DNA of 64,000 bases from Yamagishiella unicocca (lineage: Eukaryota; Chlorophyta; Chlorophyceae; Chlamydomonadales; Volvocaceae). The stretch is taken from positions 682,001 through 746,000 of the forward strand of contig BDSL01000006.1 in NCBI GenBank assembly GCA_003116995.1, written 5' to 3'. Positions 35,341-47,602 of the stretch are shown here, piece after piece. A model generated the notes under the pieces. It was not told the DNA's origin and ran no database searches. It worked only from the letters and a program-made list of their open reading frames with translations. Position 1 is the first letter of the stretch. Each line of letters starts with the position of its first letter. Position numbers and translations under genes: made by a program.

Positions 35341-37335
35341 CGATTGAGGTTCTATAGGTGATGGTGATGCCGTGGCAGGTGCAACTGTGCCTGCAGGCCG
35401 TGTGCTGCGTTGCATCGGGGCCGCTGGGGCCAGTGTTGGCTGCCGCTGCACGCCCCGCAGATCCACCGAGTTGTTATCGGCTACTGGTAAGGGTGCCGCG
35501 TCCCAAGTACTGCTCGGACCTGGATGGAATCCGCATTTGGAATATTGGACCGGGAATCCAGACATGGAGGGAGTGCACACAAAATTTCATGCGATGAAAG
35601 CATCTAAATTGAATCATATGGCCACCTACTCGGCCGAGTTGGAAAAGGCCAGAGGCATCGCCGGGTCTACCGCAACGGCACCATGGCACCGTTAGACGGC
35701 CCCCCGTTTTCCTCTACGGTGCACTCCTCGTAGTACATTACCGTGTAAGAAACACGGAACACCCCAGAGGAAGAAGGTCCAAATGCGACCCAGCAACAAG
35801 ATTAGAAGGAGCTACCTTCAAAAGGACAGCTCGTCTGAGCGTAACCCAACGCATTATCATTCGGCATCGGGTGCATACCTTGAACGATCGGTGCTCCTGT
35901 GTCAGGGAGGACAACTCGTGACGCATGTAGGACGTGTCGGGGGTTACCCGTGCTCATATCGTTTTCAACGGCTTCGAGACCACGGATGAAGGTAACACTA
36001 CATAATGCACGTATATGATCACAAGCTTGCCTAGAATCTGATGGATCACTTCGCGTAGGCACATCACCCTGATGACCCGCAGACCCACGTCGCGACCATA
36101 CGGCGAACTTTATGAAGTTTCCAAACCCACTTCTACAGCTGTTATACCATATTCTTCTTCACTTACATAGGTCTTGGATATAGACCGTTTCTTCTAAAGT
36201 AATCGTCGTGCTTGCAGCGGCCCGCCGAAGGCCAACCACTTCAGTTCCACACTGCTCTCCTGCACTTTAGGAACTACTGTCAAACTGGCGCCCCGGGGTA
36301 CCATGCCGTTCCAGGTGAGGATGGATGGCTGTGGGGGTAGCCTTGGCGTCTCTAGACGACTGCGCCTTGCCTTTGCATGCCGCCTCTGACGAGCTCGCCT
36401 GGCTTTGCATCGGTCCCGCACTGCAACCGTTGACAACACTCGTGACAGCCGGCCTGGCCTTACAAGAGGCCATTCTATCAGCCTACGCTGACCAAACACG
36501 AGATTCAGGTACGTAGGCGAATCGACGGCGGTGCCCCTGCCACGGGGGCTTTGCCGACTGCATTTGTGTGAGTGCGATTCCGTTCGTATCATGGAAGGGC
36601 GATGATAAACAGCATCAGCAACAAGTAATGCCCACGCTGTGGGCCGCACGGCTGACCAGCTTCCCCGGCTACCCTTCACGACACGTGTTTGCAGGCCGAC
36701 CTGTCCTATATACTATCACAAACAAAACGAGAACCACGACAGCCAGGCAGATTTCATGATCAAGTGCCAGGGTCTCGAGGAGGAGAAGGCAAATAGGACA
36801 TCTTGCAACTGTGGGCTTTACTTAGGCCGACGAAATACTCATGTAACAGTATAGTGAAGCTTTAGATATGGCTGCTACGATTAATGGGGTTGTTGTTGGC
36901 AGCAATTATCCGTTTCTGGGGGGTTGGGTCGATACTGCTTTAACTTCTTTTCGCGAGTGTGTTCTTTGTTAGTCGAGGCAGGAAAGGTCTCAGCAGGACT
37001 ACATGATACGGTATTGCTCGGAGATGCCGTGTGAGACTGCCTTGGCGTTACCACGGTGTTTGGTTGGCTGAATAGGATATCGCGGCCACCCATCTTGCCG
37101 CCGGGCCCCATAGCGGAGCGCCCACCTGCTGTGTGGATTTTGAATCGAGCAGTGGCTGGCAATCCGTGGCCGCAAAGCATTTTTGTAATTATGGCGGTGG
37201 TGTCGAAGTCTCCCTTATCCGCAGGCCCAGTCATAGCCAAAACGCAGCATGATCTGGAAGTGACAACATTGCAAAAAAGCACTACAGCTCCGCAGGAAGC
37301 TCGGTAGGAAGCCGCGCTCCGAACAGTCCCCCACC
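35341..37335. other. Region between two minus-strand genes, no gene recognised
   Basis: This 2 kb separates the U-box gene's 5' end from the DIS3L-like gene's stop. It should hold the U-box promoter and the DIS3L 3' untranslated region. Minus-strand frames at 35,125-35,580 and 36,194-36,679 show no family pattern; the first might include another 5' exon of the U-box gene. Confidence 0.4.
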
Positions 37336-40300
37336 TCACGCCTGTAAGTGCCGTACACTGGCATTCAGCTCGTCCAGCCGCTCCCTGAGCTTGCGCTCCT
37401 GCGCCGAGCCCCGCCTGCAGGCCAGCAGCCGCATCTCCAGTCGCGACGTCCTCCGCATCTGCGACCGCAGCTCTGGCAGCTGATCGAAACCCAGGACCTG
37501 CCCGTCCTCCAGCCCCTTGCAACCCACCGAAACCACGGATACGGACGGCCTCGCCGCCACCATCCCCTCCGCGCTCACGGACGCCACCAGCACGTCCGAA
37601 GGCGCCGCCAGCACGGCTTCGCCCCCACCACCATACCTGCCGCCGCCGCCGCTGTCATCGTTGTCCTCCGCCGCCCCATGCCGCTCCCGGCCCTGACGCA
37701 ACCCTGCACATCGACCCCGCGCTTGCCCCGGCTTGGATCCCTCGCCCCCTGCGGCCGCATCAGCAGCCGTCGCTCCCGGCCCCGGTCCCGCCACCGAACT
37801 GACCGCTCCCTGCACTGACCCCTGCTGCTGCAGCGGTGGCAATCGTGCCGTCGCTCCAGCCGCCGCCTCCGGCGCCACCGCCGCCCCGCTGCCGCCACCT
37901 CCCAGGTCCGCCCGGCCAGTGTCCCGCATGCTGATGAGCAGCCGCAGGTGGGGAGGTAGGGCAGGCGCCGGGGAGGGGCCGCCCCCGCCTGCTGCGCCAC
38001 CGGCCGCCACTGTGGGTGCGGCGCCGCCTGCCCCAGCCGCACCGGGCATGATGACGACCACGGGGGTGGGGGAGGGGGCGGTAACAGGGGTGGGGGCGGG
38101 CGGCGGCGCCGCGAGCGGCAGCGCCTCCGGGTGCGAGCAGTCCAGCAGGCGCATGGCCAGCTTGGGTCCGTGGGCCCTATGCCCCGCCGCGGAGAGGCGC
38201 ACGGAGACGGGCTGCCACAGCCTCGCGCTCCACACCACCGCGCCGGTGGCGGTGTCGGTGATGGTGGCCTCCTCCGGGGTGGTGGCCAGCCTGCGGCAGG
38301 ACGAGGGGGGTAGGGTGCATAAGGTGCGTCGTACAAGGTGCCGTACACCACCACCAAAACCCTATCCCCCTCCACGCCGACCTCACCTCAGCCCTCGCCG
38401 CTCCGCCGCCGCAAACGCGTCCTCCTCCACCTCCGGCCCGTCGGTCTGCCCGGGCCTCAGCGGCAGGCGGGGCAGGCCCCTCCTGTCCGCCAGCGGCACT
38501 GCGCCCCGCAGATGGTAGGAGGGGATGAAGAGCTCCAGTCGGGTGGCGCTGATGGCGCACACCTGGCGGGATCAGCGGGGAGGAGGTGGGGTGCGGCGGC
38601 GTCATGGAGGCGCCAGGTGTGGAGTGGAGGCGATTTGAGCTCCAGGGACGGTGCCCTGGATGGCGGAGGGGAGACGCCGCCGTGCAAATCAGGAGTTCCT
38701 GCCCCGATGCAGCAGGCAGACAGCGCCAGCCAGTCAGGAAGCCAGCGAGGACACCGCGATGTGGTGAGAAATGTCTCCCTCCGCCCGTCACGGCCCGTCA
38801 CTGCCCGTCGCATCACCAGCCCTGCCAGCCCCTTCCCTGGAGCCCCTCCCACCAGCGCTCGCTCCACGTGCGGCCGGGCGTGCAGCAGCAGCAGCAGGTA
38901 CAGCTCGCTGCACTCCTTCTGGGCCGCCTTGGCCTGACGGTGCCGCACGTTCATGTTGTGGGCGGCAGCAGCCAGGTCGGGGTGCAGCTGCGGGGGCGGG
39001 CAGCCGGACAGAGCCGCCAGGAGCTGCCGGTGAACCACCACATCGGCGTACCTGACCGGACCCAAGGGGGAGGACGCGGGTGGGGTAGGGTTTGTGAGGG
39101 AAGCCCGTGTAGCAGGAAGCCGATGGAAAAGGGATTTGTTACCGATTGGAACGGGGTGAGGGTGAGGAGGATGGGGTGAGGGTGAGGTCGGGGGTGGTGG
39201 GAGGTACGGAGGTCATGGCGAAGCACGGGAGGGGTTTCTATGGAGCGGTTTCATGGTCTGCTGTGGAGGCCGACTTCGCGAAAACATAGTTCCTGCTCTT
39301 GCGTTACGAGCGAAAAGCTGAGGCAAGTGGGGAATGAAGAGGGGGAGGTGAGGATGTGCAAGAGGAGACGCGGGTTGGATCTGTTGGACGCGGTGGGTTT
39401 CAATGCAAATGCAACAAAACACGCAGCACGCCCGCACCCAGTCCTGGCCACAGACCCAACGGGCACGGCACCTGCGGATGGGCGACGTGAAGTGCGTGTA
39501 GTACTGCAGCGCCAGGCCGTAGTGGTACGACAGCGGCGTGGCGGGTGGCGTGGTTCCGGAGCTGTTGTACTGTGCCTCGGACATGGCGCGCGTGGCGAGG
39601 CTCTTGATGAGCGTGGCGGCGGCAGGGTCGGAGGCGGCGGCGGCGGCGCAAGCTCGCTCCAGGGCGGCGGCGAGGGAGGCGTTGGAGGCGGGGTCCACCT
39701 GGACGCCGCCGGAGTGTGGCTCCAGCAGGGAGCGGACCTGGTCCAGGGAGGGCGCGTTGGGTGGGACGGTTATAACCCAAGCTACGAGGCGGCGCGCTGA
39801 ATGAGGGCTAGGTGCTGTCCCTCCCTCGCCTGTGACAACCATTGGCCCTGCATCACCCTGCACCCCCCCAGGCACCACCCTGCATCACCCTGCATCACCC
39901 TGCACCCCCCCAGGCACCACCTGCTCGAACGCCTGTGCTCGCGGGGGCGGGTGGTTGCGCAGCAGTGCGCAGCTGGGGTAGGCGCCAGCAATGCGCTCCG
40001 CCACCGCCGAGTTGGCGGCGATCATCATCTCCGCCACGACGTCCATCATCGCCACCTGGTGGGGGCCCGGCAGTTTGCGGGCCAGGCGGTTTTTACGGTT
40101 GACCGCGGCGGCAGGTGCACGCGCCCGTCGACGAACAGCAGCAGCAGCAGGCGATGCGTCGCCCGGTTAAGGTGCGCCGAGGGCTGGTGCCGTACATCGA
40201 CGTGCGTAGGACCCGCCGCGGAGCTCCCAGAGCGTTCTGCGCTCCGAGACCAGTGGCCCTCCGTCCCCCACTGCCGCTGCGTCCACTCCCCCAACCCCTC

Positions 40301-43300
40301 GGCGCCGCCCCGCCCGCACCTTCTGCTTGCACACCACCTGGCACGGCGCCCCAGTGGCTTCGTCCACTCGGAACCGCAGCTCCGCACTGGCCAGCTCCAG
40401 CGCGCCCGCAGCCACACGGCCAGCGTGCAGGAAGCCTGCAGGCGGGAGGGAGGGGGGTAGCAGGCAGCCGCCAGGAACGGGAGGAGGGGATGCGTGGGGG
40501 ATGTGAGTGGAGACACTGGGGGGCACGGGTACACGGAGGGGCAGTGACGGGGCCCACTCGGGGGATGGTCCTCAGGGCCCCGACCCCAGCCCCTGGCGAG
40601 ATGTACTACACCACGACATACCGCACCGTACGGCACCGCACCGCACTGTACGGCACCACACCGCACCGTACGGCAACCAGCCGCGCACTCACCCGCCAGC
40701 TCGTCCAGTACCCTCAGCGCCTTTCGGAGCCGCCCCACGTGGTCGGCAGGGAGCTCGTCCCCAGGGGCGGGGCGCCGCTCGTCCAGGACGTCCTGAGCCT
40801 GTTGTGCGGTGAGTGGGATGGAGAAGCGGTTGGGGCGGCGGTTGCGGCGGCGGTTGGTAGTTGCTGAGAGGGGATGGCAGTGGGGCAAGGGCAGGTCCCC
40901 AATCGGCGCAACCTGGCGCCCAGGCATCGAACCCGGGCCTGAAGGCCTAGAACCCTAAACCCGACCTAAGACCCTCAGAACCCCTAATCCCACATTACAA
41001 CAACAACCAGCACCCGCAATCCCAGCACCTGCTGGTAGTGCAGCTGGTGGCGGCTGCGGATGATGGTACGGCCGAACCACACATCCTCCACATCATACTC
41101 GTACTCTCCCATGTGACGGCCGCGGGGGCTACCGCTGCCGCCATCCAGCTGCTGCTGCTGCTGCCGCCGCCGCCGCCGCCGCAGCGTCCACACAACGCTG
41201 ACCGCCAGCCGCTCCACGCCCTGCCTCAACGAGCAGAGCTGCTCCGACAGCAGCCCCGGCAGCATGTCCAATCGGCGGTCTACCAGATAGACGGAAGTGC
41301 AGCGGTCGCGAGCCTCGCCGTCCAGCATCCCCCCGGCCGCCACGAACCAGCTGACGTCGGCGATGTGCACACCCACCTCCACCAGCTGCTCCTGGCCGGA
41401 ATCCAGGTCCGGATCTGGATCCAGGTTTGGATCCGGATCCGGGTTTCGGCGGGAGTGGCCGGTTGGATCTGTTGGGAGGAAGCGGACATGCATGGCGTCA
41501 TCGACGTCCGTACAGCCGACCTATAAGAGGGGGGAGAGACGGGTGAAAAGGGGTTTCGGGACGGCTTCGGAGCAGCGCGGAATCATGTTGGCTGACGGGG
41601 TTGCACAGAGGGTTTTTGCACACGTCATCACCGCCACGACAAGCACCACCACCGCCACGATGTCCCGTCCCTACGCAACCGCCGACACGCCACAACCCAA
41701 GACCCCTTCCCCTGCCCTCCCTGGTGCACCCCTCGGCTTGCCTTTCTTTTCGTACACGGGTTTTCCTCGCAACCCCTTGCCTTGCCCAACCCTCAGCCCC
41801 GACCCCTCACCGGGTCGATGCTGACCACGAAGTACTCCGGGCCGGTGAGGTCGCGGCGGGCGGCCCGCTCCGAAACCGGCACCTGCCAGTCCTCCGCCCT
41901 CGTCACCCGGGGCAGCTCAAGCAGGGCGGCCTCGCAGAAGGGCTGTGCGGGGGTGGGGGCGCGTCCGTTGGGACGGTTGGATGTGACGTTGGGAGTTGGG
42001 AGTTGGGAGGTTTGGGGAGTCGCCGATCGGTCTGGCGGGTCAGGAGTGCCGTACAGAGCAAACACGGTCTTCCCCCCGCCCACCTTGTGGTGTATGCCGC
42101 ACTGCACCAGCACCGCCTCGCTCTCCGCGCGCAGGTCGTTGAGGCGGCCCAGCACCCGGGTCACGTGGCCGCGGGGGAACCTGGGCCCCAGCAGCAACGG
42201 CAAAGCCGGCAGCAGGCAGCAGCAGCAGCAGGCTCAGCAGCGAAAACAGGCTGTTCAGGCAGGCAGCCATTCAGGCAGGCAACCAGCCATTCAGCTGGCT
42301 TTGGCTCACTCAGTGGGCGCGCCAGTCCCCCTATGGCCCCCAGGCGCTTCCACCCCTCGCTCCCTATATCCACACCTGCCCGACCCCTCGGATCTGTAAC
42401 CCCACCACCAGCGCCATGCTCCCTCCCCTCCGCCACCTCCCGCCACCTCCCGCCACCTCTCGCCACCTCTCTAACCCCCGAACCCCACCTGGAGTTCCTC
42501 TCCCAGCTGTCCACTCGCACCACGAAGCGGCTGCCCACCAGCTGCCCCCCCTGCCGCGTCACCACCACCACCGCCGGCAGCCGCCGGTCCAGCGGCAGGC
42601 ACACCAGCACCTCAGACCGCCGCTGCGGGCCCCCCGCACCGCCCTGCTGCTGCTGCTGCTCCAGCCGGGCCTTCAGGGCGGCCTCGTCGCGCTGGGAGAG
42701 ACACGCCACGATGTCCCGTGGGTCGCGCTGCAGGATCGCCACCACCTCGGCTGCGTCATGTGGGGGCAGGAAAAGAAAAAGGAAACGTACTATGACTCAG
42801 GGGAAAGCGAACAAGAGAAGAGCAGCGTGAAACAAAGCTGAGTTGAAGGACGGTTTGAAGACGGTTTGGGCGAGATGAGGTAGCTGACGTTTCTGTTGTG
42901 CTGTCTAGGGTTTCCGAGGGTTGCGGTTGGGAGGGAGCCGGGGCATGATTCACGTGGGCGGGCGTAATTGTAACTGAGGTTGTAAGTGAGGTTGCATCGC
43001 GTGAAGACGGCGGCAGGCGAAGTGGCGACCACTTGCTTCCGAGCGCGCCGCGAGTTGACTACACGCACCGGCAGGGAGGCACTCCGATGCCGATGTGTCC
43101 ATCATTGCCAGCGCCCCCTCCTCTCCGCCCGCCCCCTGCCCCTCCGCATCCGCCAGCAGCTCAGCGCCGTAGTCCGCGTCAGCAGCGGCGGCGCTGTCAG
43201 CAGCGGAGACGCCGGCGGCGGCGCCTGCGGCATCCGCCTCCGCCTCCGCCTCGGCGGTGGCGGCGGCAGCGGCGGCGGCGGTGGGCGGGGGCCCTCCCGT

Positions 43301-45579
43301 GTGTAGCAGCCGAACTGCAGCACAACACCCGGGGGACATACGGGCGTCGTCACAGCTACGCAGCGTACGGCCAAGCATACAGGACAAGCACACAACACCT
43401 TGACCATCAGTATCATCTTAGCACCATTTTGAAAGCTGGATCTGGGTTCAGGACGGTGCTTAACGCTTGCTAGCATATCAACGGGTGTTCGGACCCGGGT
43501 TGAGGGCGGCAGGCGGCCTCGTTGCCTTCCCGCCCCCGCACCCACACCCACCCGCACCCACCCGCCACCACGTCTCCCTCCATGGCCCGGTTCAGCGGCC
43601 CCCGCCCGGACACCCGCACCAGCCGCCCCAGTACGGCATCCGGGCCGTGACCCAGCTCCACGACCGCCTCGGTGGGGCTGCGCCGGCTCACATGTACGAC
43701 ACCCTGCGGGGGTTTTATAAGAGAATCCGCGAATCCACGGCCGACAAACCGAGGGTGGTGGTGAAATTGGTGGTCCAGCGGAGGGGCGCGGCAAGGAGAA
43801 GGAGCGGAAGCGCTGCTGAGGGGGGGTTAGGGTTTCGAGTTTTGGGGTCTGGGGTCTGGGGAGGGGTGCAGCGTCAAAGCGAGCGGCAGGAGCGGAACCG
43901 CCCCGTCAACATGGCACGCTCAAGGCGGATACTGCCACCAACTCCCACGTCGCTGCTCCGGATGTCTCCGCTCGAGCTTGCCAGCTGGCCGTGTAGTTGG
44001 GCAGCTTCTGACAGTACGGCGTCTAAAACCCACGTGCGTGTTCCGCCTCCGTATATTATGGTTTGGACGAGGCAGCACCAGTCGTCCGAGGCCCCCCGAG
44101 ACGAAACCCCAACCCCTCCAGCCTCCCTACCCCCAACCCCACTCCACCCCACCCGCATCAACTGGCCCGCCGCCAGCGCCGTCTCGACCTCCTGCTGCGA
44201 CAGGTGCGCCTCGTACGACGCGTCCCCGCCGCTCCCGCCCGCCGCCGCTGCCGACGTCGCCGCCGCCAGTTTCGCGGCCGTCAGCGAGTCAAACAGCTCC
44301 GTAACCGCCGACCCTGGGGTCCAACAGCGGCTGATGTACTCGGCGGCTGACAGCACAGTAACACCGGCCGCCATCGCCTCGGCCAGATTATCCGCCAGGG
44401 CACTGTATGACGGGGGCCAACCATAGCGCCACGTCATGTACGGCAAAAGAGCAGATAGGAGCCGCATGACGTCATCACAGGTGCAATCAAATGTACTATC
44501 CCGCAGAGCCGTCAATCAGGCAACCGTCAGAGCAACCACCGGGTTGCTGCCAGGAGGGCCGTACCAACTCATATCGCTATGTATCAAGGCGTATCATATC
44601 GCTATGTATAAGGTGGTGGCGTCATCACCTGGCTGTGGCGGCGCCGCCAGGGAGGCCGCCGTCGCCGCCGTTGCCGCCCACCGCCGTTGCCGCCGCGGTC
44701 CAGCCCGCCAGCCGGTCGGACACCACCACCAGCGGCACCCTGCCTCCCAGGTGGCGGGAGTAGTAGAGGCCGGCCGCAAGCGCCGAGGGCAGGGCCTCAC
44801 TGCCCTCAAGGTGCCGGGACGGAGGGGGGTGAGGGCAGGGGCGGCGAAGGCGGGGGTATGAGAGGAACCCGCAGGGGGTTTGATAAGAGAATCCGCGAAT
44901 CCGCAGGGGGGGCGTACCACGGCACGCCGTACACTCAAAACCACCCGCGACACCGCCACCCCCCCGGCTGGGTTGTGCCGCTGCACCCGCCAGCGCGCCA
45001 CTCACTCGCCCCCTGCCGCCGCCACCGCCGTGTCCAGGCAGTGCAGGTCGTCGAACAGTACGGCACGGCGGCGGCGGTCTCGGTACAGCGCCCGCAGGCG
45101 AGTGGCCTTGCGGCCCGAATGCAGCGACACCTGGTGGGCGGCGAGGGGGGCCGGCACGAAGCACAGACGGGGACGAGAGTGTGTATTACCGGTACCACGG
45201 TCGAGCGACGCGCGCCCAGCTACATTCCTAGACCCACTGCACTGCTGGCCTTGTCTTGCCACTGCAGAAGCAACCAATGCCCGCTGAAATCGCCCCCCGC
45301 GCCCAGCCGCACCTGTCGAAGACAGCTGGACAGGATGATGTAATTTGAAATGTCGGGCAGCTCAAACAGCTCCAGGAGGTCCGCAAGCGCCGCGCCATCG
45401 GGAATCAGGTAGTACGGCGCTGACGCGGACAGCGAGGCTGTTGGGGCTCCGGAGCCGGAGCCCACGCGGCATGAGTCACACGCTTCGCTGCCGCAGGAGA
45501 TGTCCACTCGGAGGTACGACTCCTCCAGGGAGGGCGTCACGGTGTGCGTCCGCCGGCGGTACTTGTACGACAGTTTGGT
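37336..45579 (-). CDS. DIS3-like exosome 3'-5' exoribonuclease (DIS3L type), 5' exon not found
   Basis: Catalytic RNase II/R-family subunit of the RNA exosome. Seventeen exons join in frame to 1,378 residues: 45579-45313, 45130-45006, 44799-44629, 44402-44153, 43703-43562, 43314-43069, 42750-42489, 42180-42084, 41942-41811, 41520-41029, 40798-40693, 40435-40320, 40055-39921, 39737-39472, 39051-38853, 38562-38387, 38290-37336. Order: CR3-type motif (ESYLRVDISCGSEACDSC), PIN-like domain, cold-shock domains (MEGDVVAVRLLH; LPLDRRLPAVVVVTRQ), RNB domain, S1-like segment (LELFIPSYHLRGAVPL), long Pro/Ala/Gly tail. The RNB metal site is intact: SIDPVGCTDVDDA has all four Asp; also GVHIADVSWFV, VWFGRTIIRS, YTHFTSPIRRYADVVVHR. 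A Pro/Asp-rich repeat interrupts the RNB start. In PIN, Asp residues are kept but the QEV Glu reads Gln. A short first exon upstream is missing. Confidence 0.9.
41744..41776 (-). repeat. Short dispersed intronic repeat, family B
   Basis: In a DIS3L intron (between exons 41942-41811 and 41520-41029), about 35 bases after the donor. On the minus strand it reads GGGGTTGCGAGGAAAACCCG then TGTACGAAAAGAA. Confidence 0.5.
43711..43750 (+). repeat. Short dispersed intronic repeat, family A (most complete copy)
   Basis: GGTTTTATAAGAGAATCCGC followed by GAATCCACGGCCGACAAACC. It lies in a DIS3L intron with its edge only eight bases from the acceptor of the exon beginning at 43,703. Confidence 0.75.
44878..44904 (+). 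repeat. Short dispersed intronic repeat, family A
   Basis: GGTTTGATAAGAGAATCCGC then GAATCCGC, inside the DIS3L intron between 44,799 and 45,006. Confidence 0.7.
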
Positions 45580-46573
45580 CTAGGGTTTGGGACCGGGGCA
45601 GGGACGGGGGCGGGGGCGGCAGGTTAGCTGGAGGCCACGGATGGTGGGCCCGATCGAGGACGAGAATGATCGTGTGCTTGACAGCCACAGCGGGGCTGGA
45701 TGTGTATGTATGTGTGCGTGCGTGTGCGGCTCCGGGCACGGGAATGCCAGCCAGAGGTGTTTGGCCAATTTGGGCCGTTCAGCACAAGCCCAGAGGCCAG
45801 GCAGCTCGGTGTCCGGAGGCTGCTCGTCCCGGCCTCTCGCTCTGGCCTCGGCCTCCCGTTGGCCCCCCACCGAGCCGATAATTGCACTTGTGCTGAAAGG
45901 CGAGAGAATCCGCTCATGTTGAACTGCACCCCTGCCATTTAAGCCGGCTTTCCACGGGGCATGCCGAGCACTTCCACTAGGTTTGTACGGGCTACACGGT
46001 ATGATCACAGCGCACTCAGGTCAGCACACGGAGCGACGTCCCATGCTGCGGCACCAAACGGGGAACCCAAGCAGGAAAGATCGGCGTTGCGATCATCGAG
46101 GTGAGAGGGGTAGCCCCATAAAGCATCGGGAGGGCGGGATGCTGGGAGGGCGGGACGATGATTGCCCCAGTGCACCCTTGGTATCGCAGATACCTACTTG
46201 GCAAGCTACCCATGACATTGCCGTGTGGGCAATTTGATCGCCTCTGTGCCTCTCGCCAAGGAGCAAATCGTGCCCTTTGGCAAGCCTATCGCCGCGTCAG
46301 CTTCTGAGGTCCACCTTGCAGTTCTGAACGGTATGCAGGAATAATACAGGTACCAATTTATGGTTCAATGCCAAGGGACCAGGGTTGCAACGTCGGTATG
46401 TACGGCGTTCGTACCCCCTCTCAACTTCACCGGCTTTTCGCCCTTACTCAGTCCTTTTCCCTGCCTTCGTGCAGCACGTTCCGTGTAGCATAGGATACCA
46501 GTGGTTTTCCTCTCGACTGAGCCGCCACGTTTAGGACACACAGTGTTGTTCACTTTGACGAAACCACGCAACA
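45580..46573. promoter_or_regulatory. Upstream region of DIS3L-like and NSA2 genes
   Basis: About 1 kb between two divergent genes. It should include the unidentified first exon of the DIS3L-like gene (a minus-strand frame at 45,938-45,624 is one candidate) and both promoters. Nothing else is recognised. Confidence 0.4.
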
Positions 46574-47602
46574 ATGCCGCAGAACGAGCATATTGAGCTT
46601 CATCAGAAGCGCTATGGCCGACGCCTTGATTATGAGGAGCGGAAGCGGAAGAAGGAGGCGCGCGAGGTGCACAAGCGCGCAGCATATGCTCAGAAGGCGC
46701 TGGGTCTCAAGGGCAAGATGTTTGCCAAGAAGCGGCATGCGGAAAAGGCCCAGATGAAGAAAACCATTGCTATGCACGAGGAGCGGGACAACAAGCACAA
46801 AGCGGACGACGGCGCGCCGCAGAATGCGGTGCCGGCTTACCTGCTGGAGCGTGAGCAGGTGGGTTTGCAATGTACAATTGGAATTCGTCAAATTTAAGCG
46901 TCAACAAATTCCCTACGGAAAGGAAACTGTTGTTCGTCACAGCTGCATAAGTTGATGCTAACTTATTTTTGCAACTTCGCTTTGTCAACAGGTTGACCGT
47001 GCCAAGGTCCTCAGCAACACCATCAAGCAGAAGCGGAAAGAGAAGGCGGGCAAGTGGGAGGTGCCTCTGCCGCAGGTGCGAAATGCGTGGCAGGCTTGGT
47101 AGGGTTTGTGTATACCGAATGCGCGCTAGGGCACGCATAGCGGCACGCATTGCGCTCTATAGGTATTGACAAAATGGGATGCGTGCAGGTACGCCCCATC
47201 GCCGAGGACGAGATGTTTAAGGTCCTCAAATCCGGCAAGCGTATGAAGAAGTCGTGGAAGCGCATGATTACCAAGGTGACATTCGTGGGCCAAGGATTTA
47301 CCCGCAAGCCACCAAAGTACGAGCGCTTCATCAGGCCGACCGGTCTGCGCATGAGCAAGGCGCATGTGACGCACCCCGAGCTGAAAGCGACGTTCTGCCT
47401 GGACATCATCGGCGTAAAGAAGAACCCGAACGGCCAGATGTACTCGCAGCTGGGTGTGATCACAAAGGGCACGATCATCGAGGTGAACGTCAGCGAGCTT
47501 GGCCTGGTGACGCCAGGCGGGAAGGTCGTCTGGGGCAAGTACGCACAGGTCACCAACAACCCCGAGAACGACGGCTGCGTCAACGCTGTCCTGCTGGTGT
47601 AG
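46574..47602 (+). CDS. Ribosome biogenesis protein NSA2 (TINP1 homolog)
   Basis: Nucleolar assembly factor for the large ribosomal subunit, needed for late 27S pre-rRNA processing; eS8-like C-terminus. Three exons (46574-46858, 46992-47075, 47189-47602) join to exactly 260 residues, the family length. The N-terminus [20 protein letters not shown] and the basic helix [20 protein letters not shown] are family marks. So are [40 protein letters not shown] and the end [14 protein letters not shown]. The protein is strongly basic. It is divergent from the DIS3L-like exosome gene, which is functionally apt because both act in rRNA maturation or RNA turnover, though that may be chance. Confidence 0.95.

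Noticed and set aside
40905..40955. GGTTCGATGCC box resembling a tRNA B box on the minus strand
   Set aside because: No matching A box, acceptor stem or anticodon arm could be folded around it.
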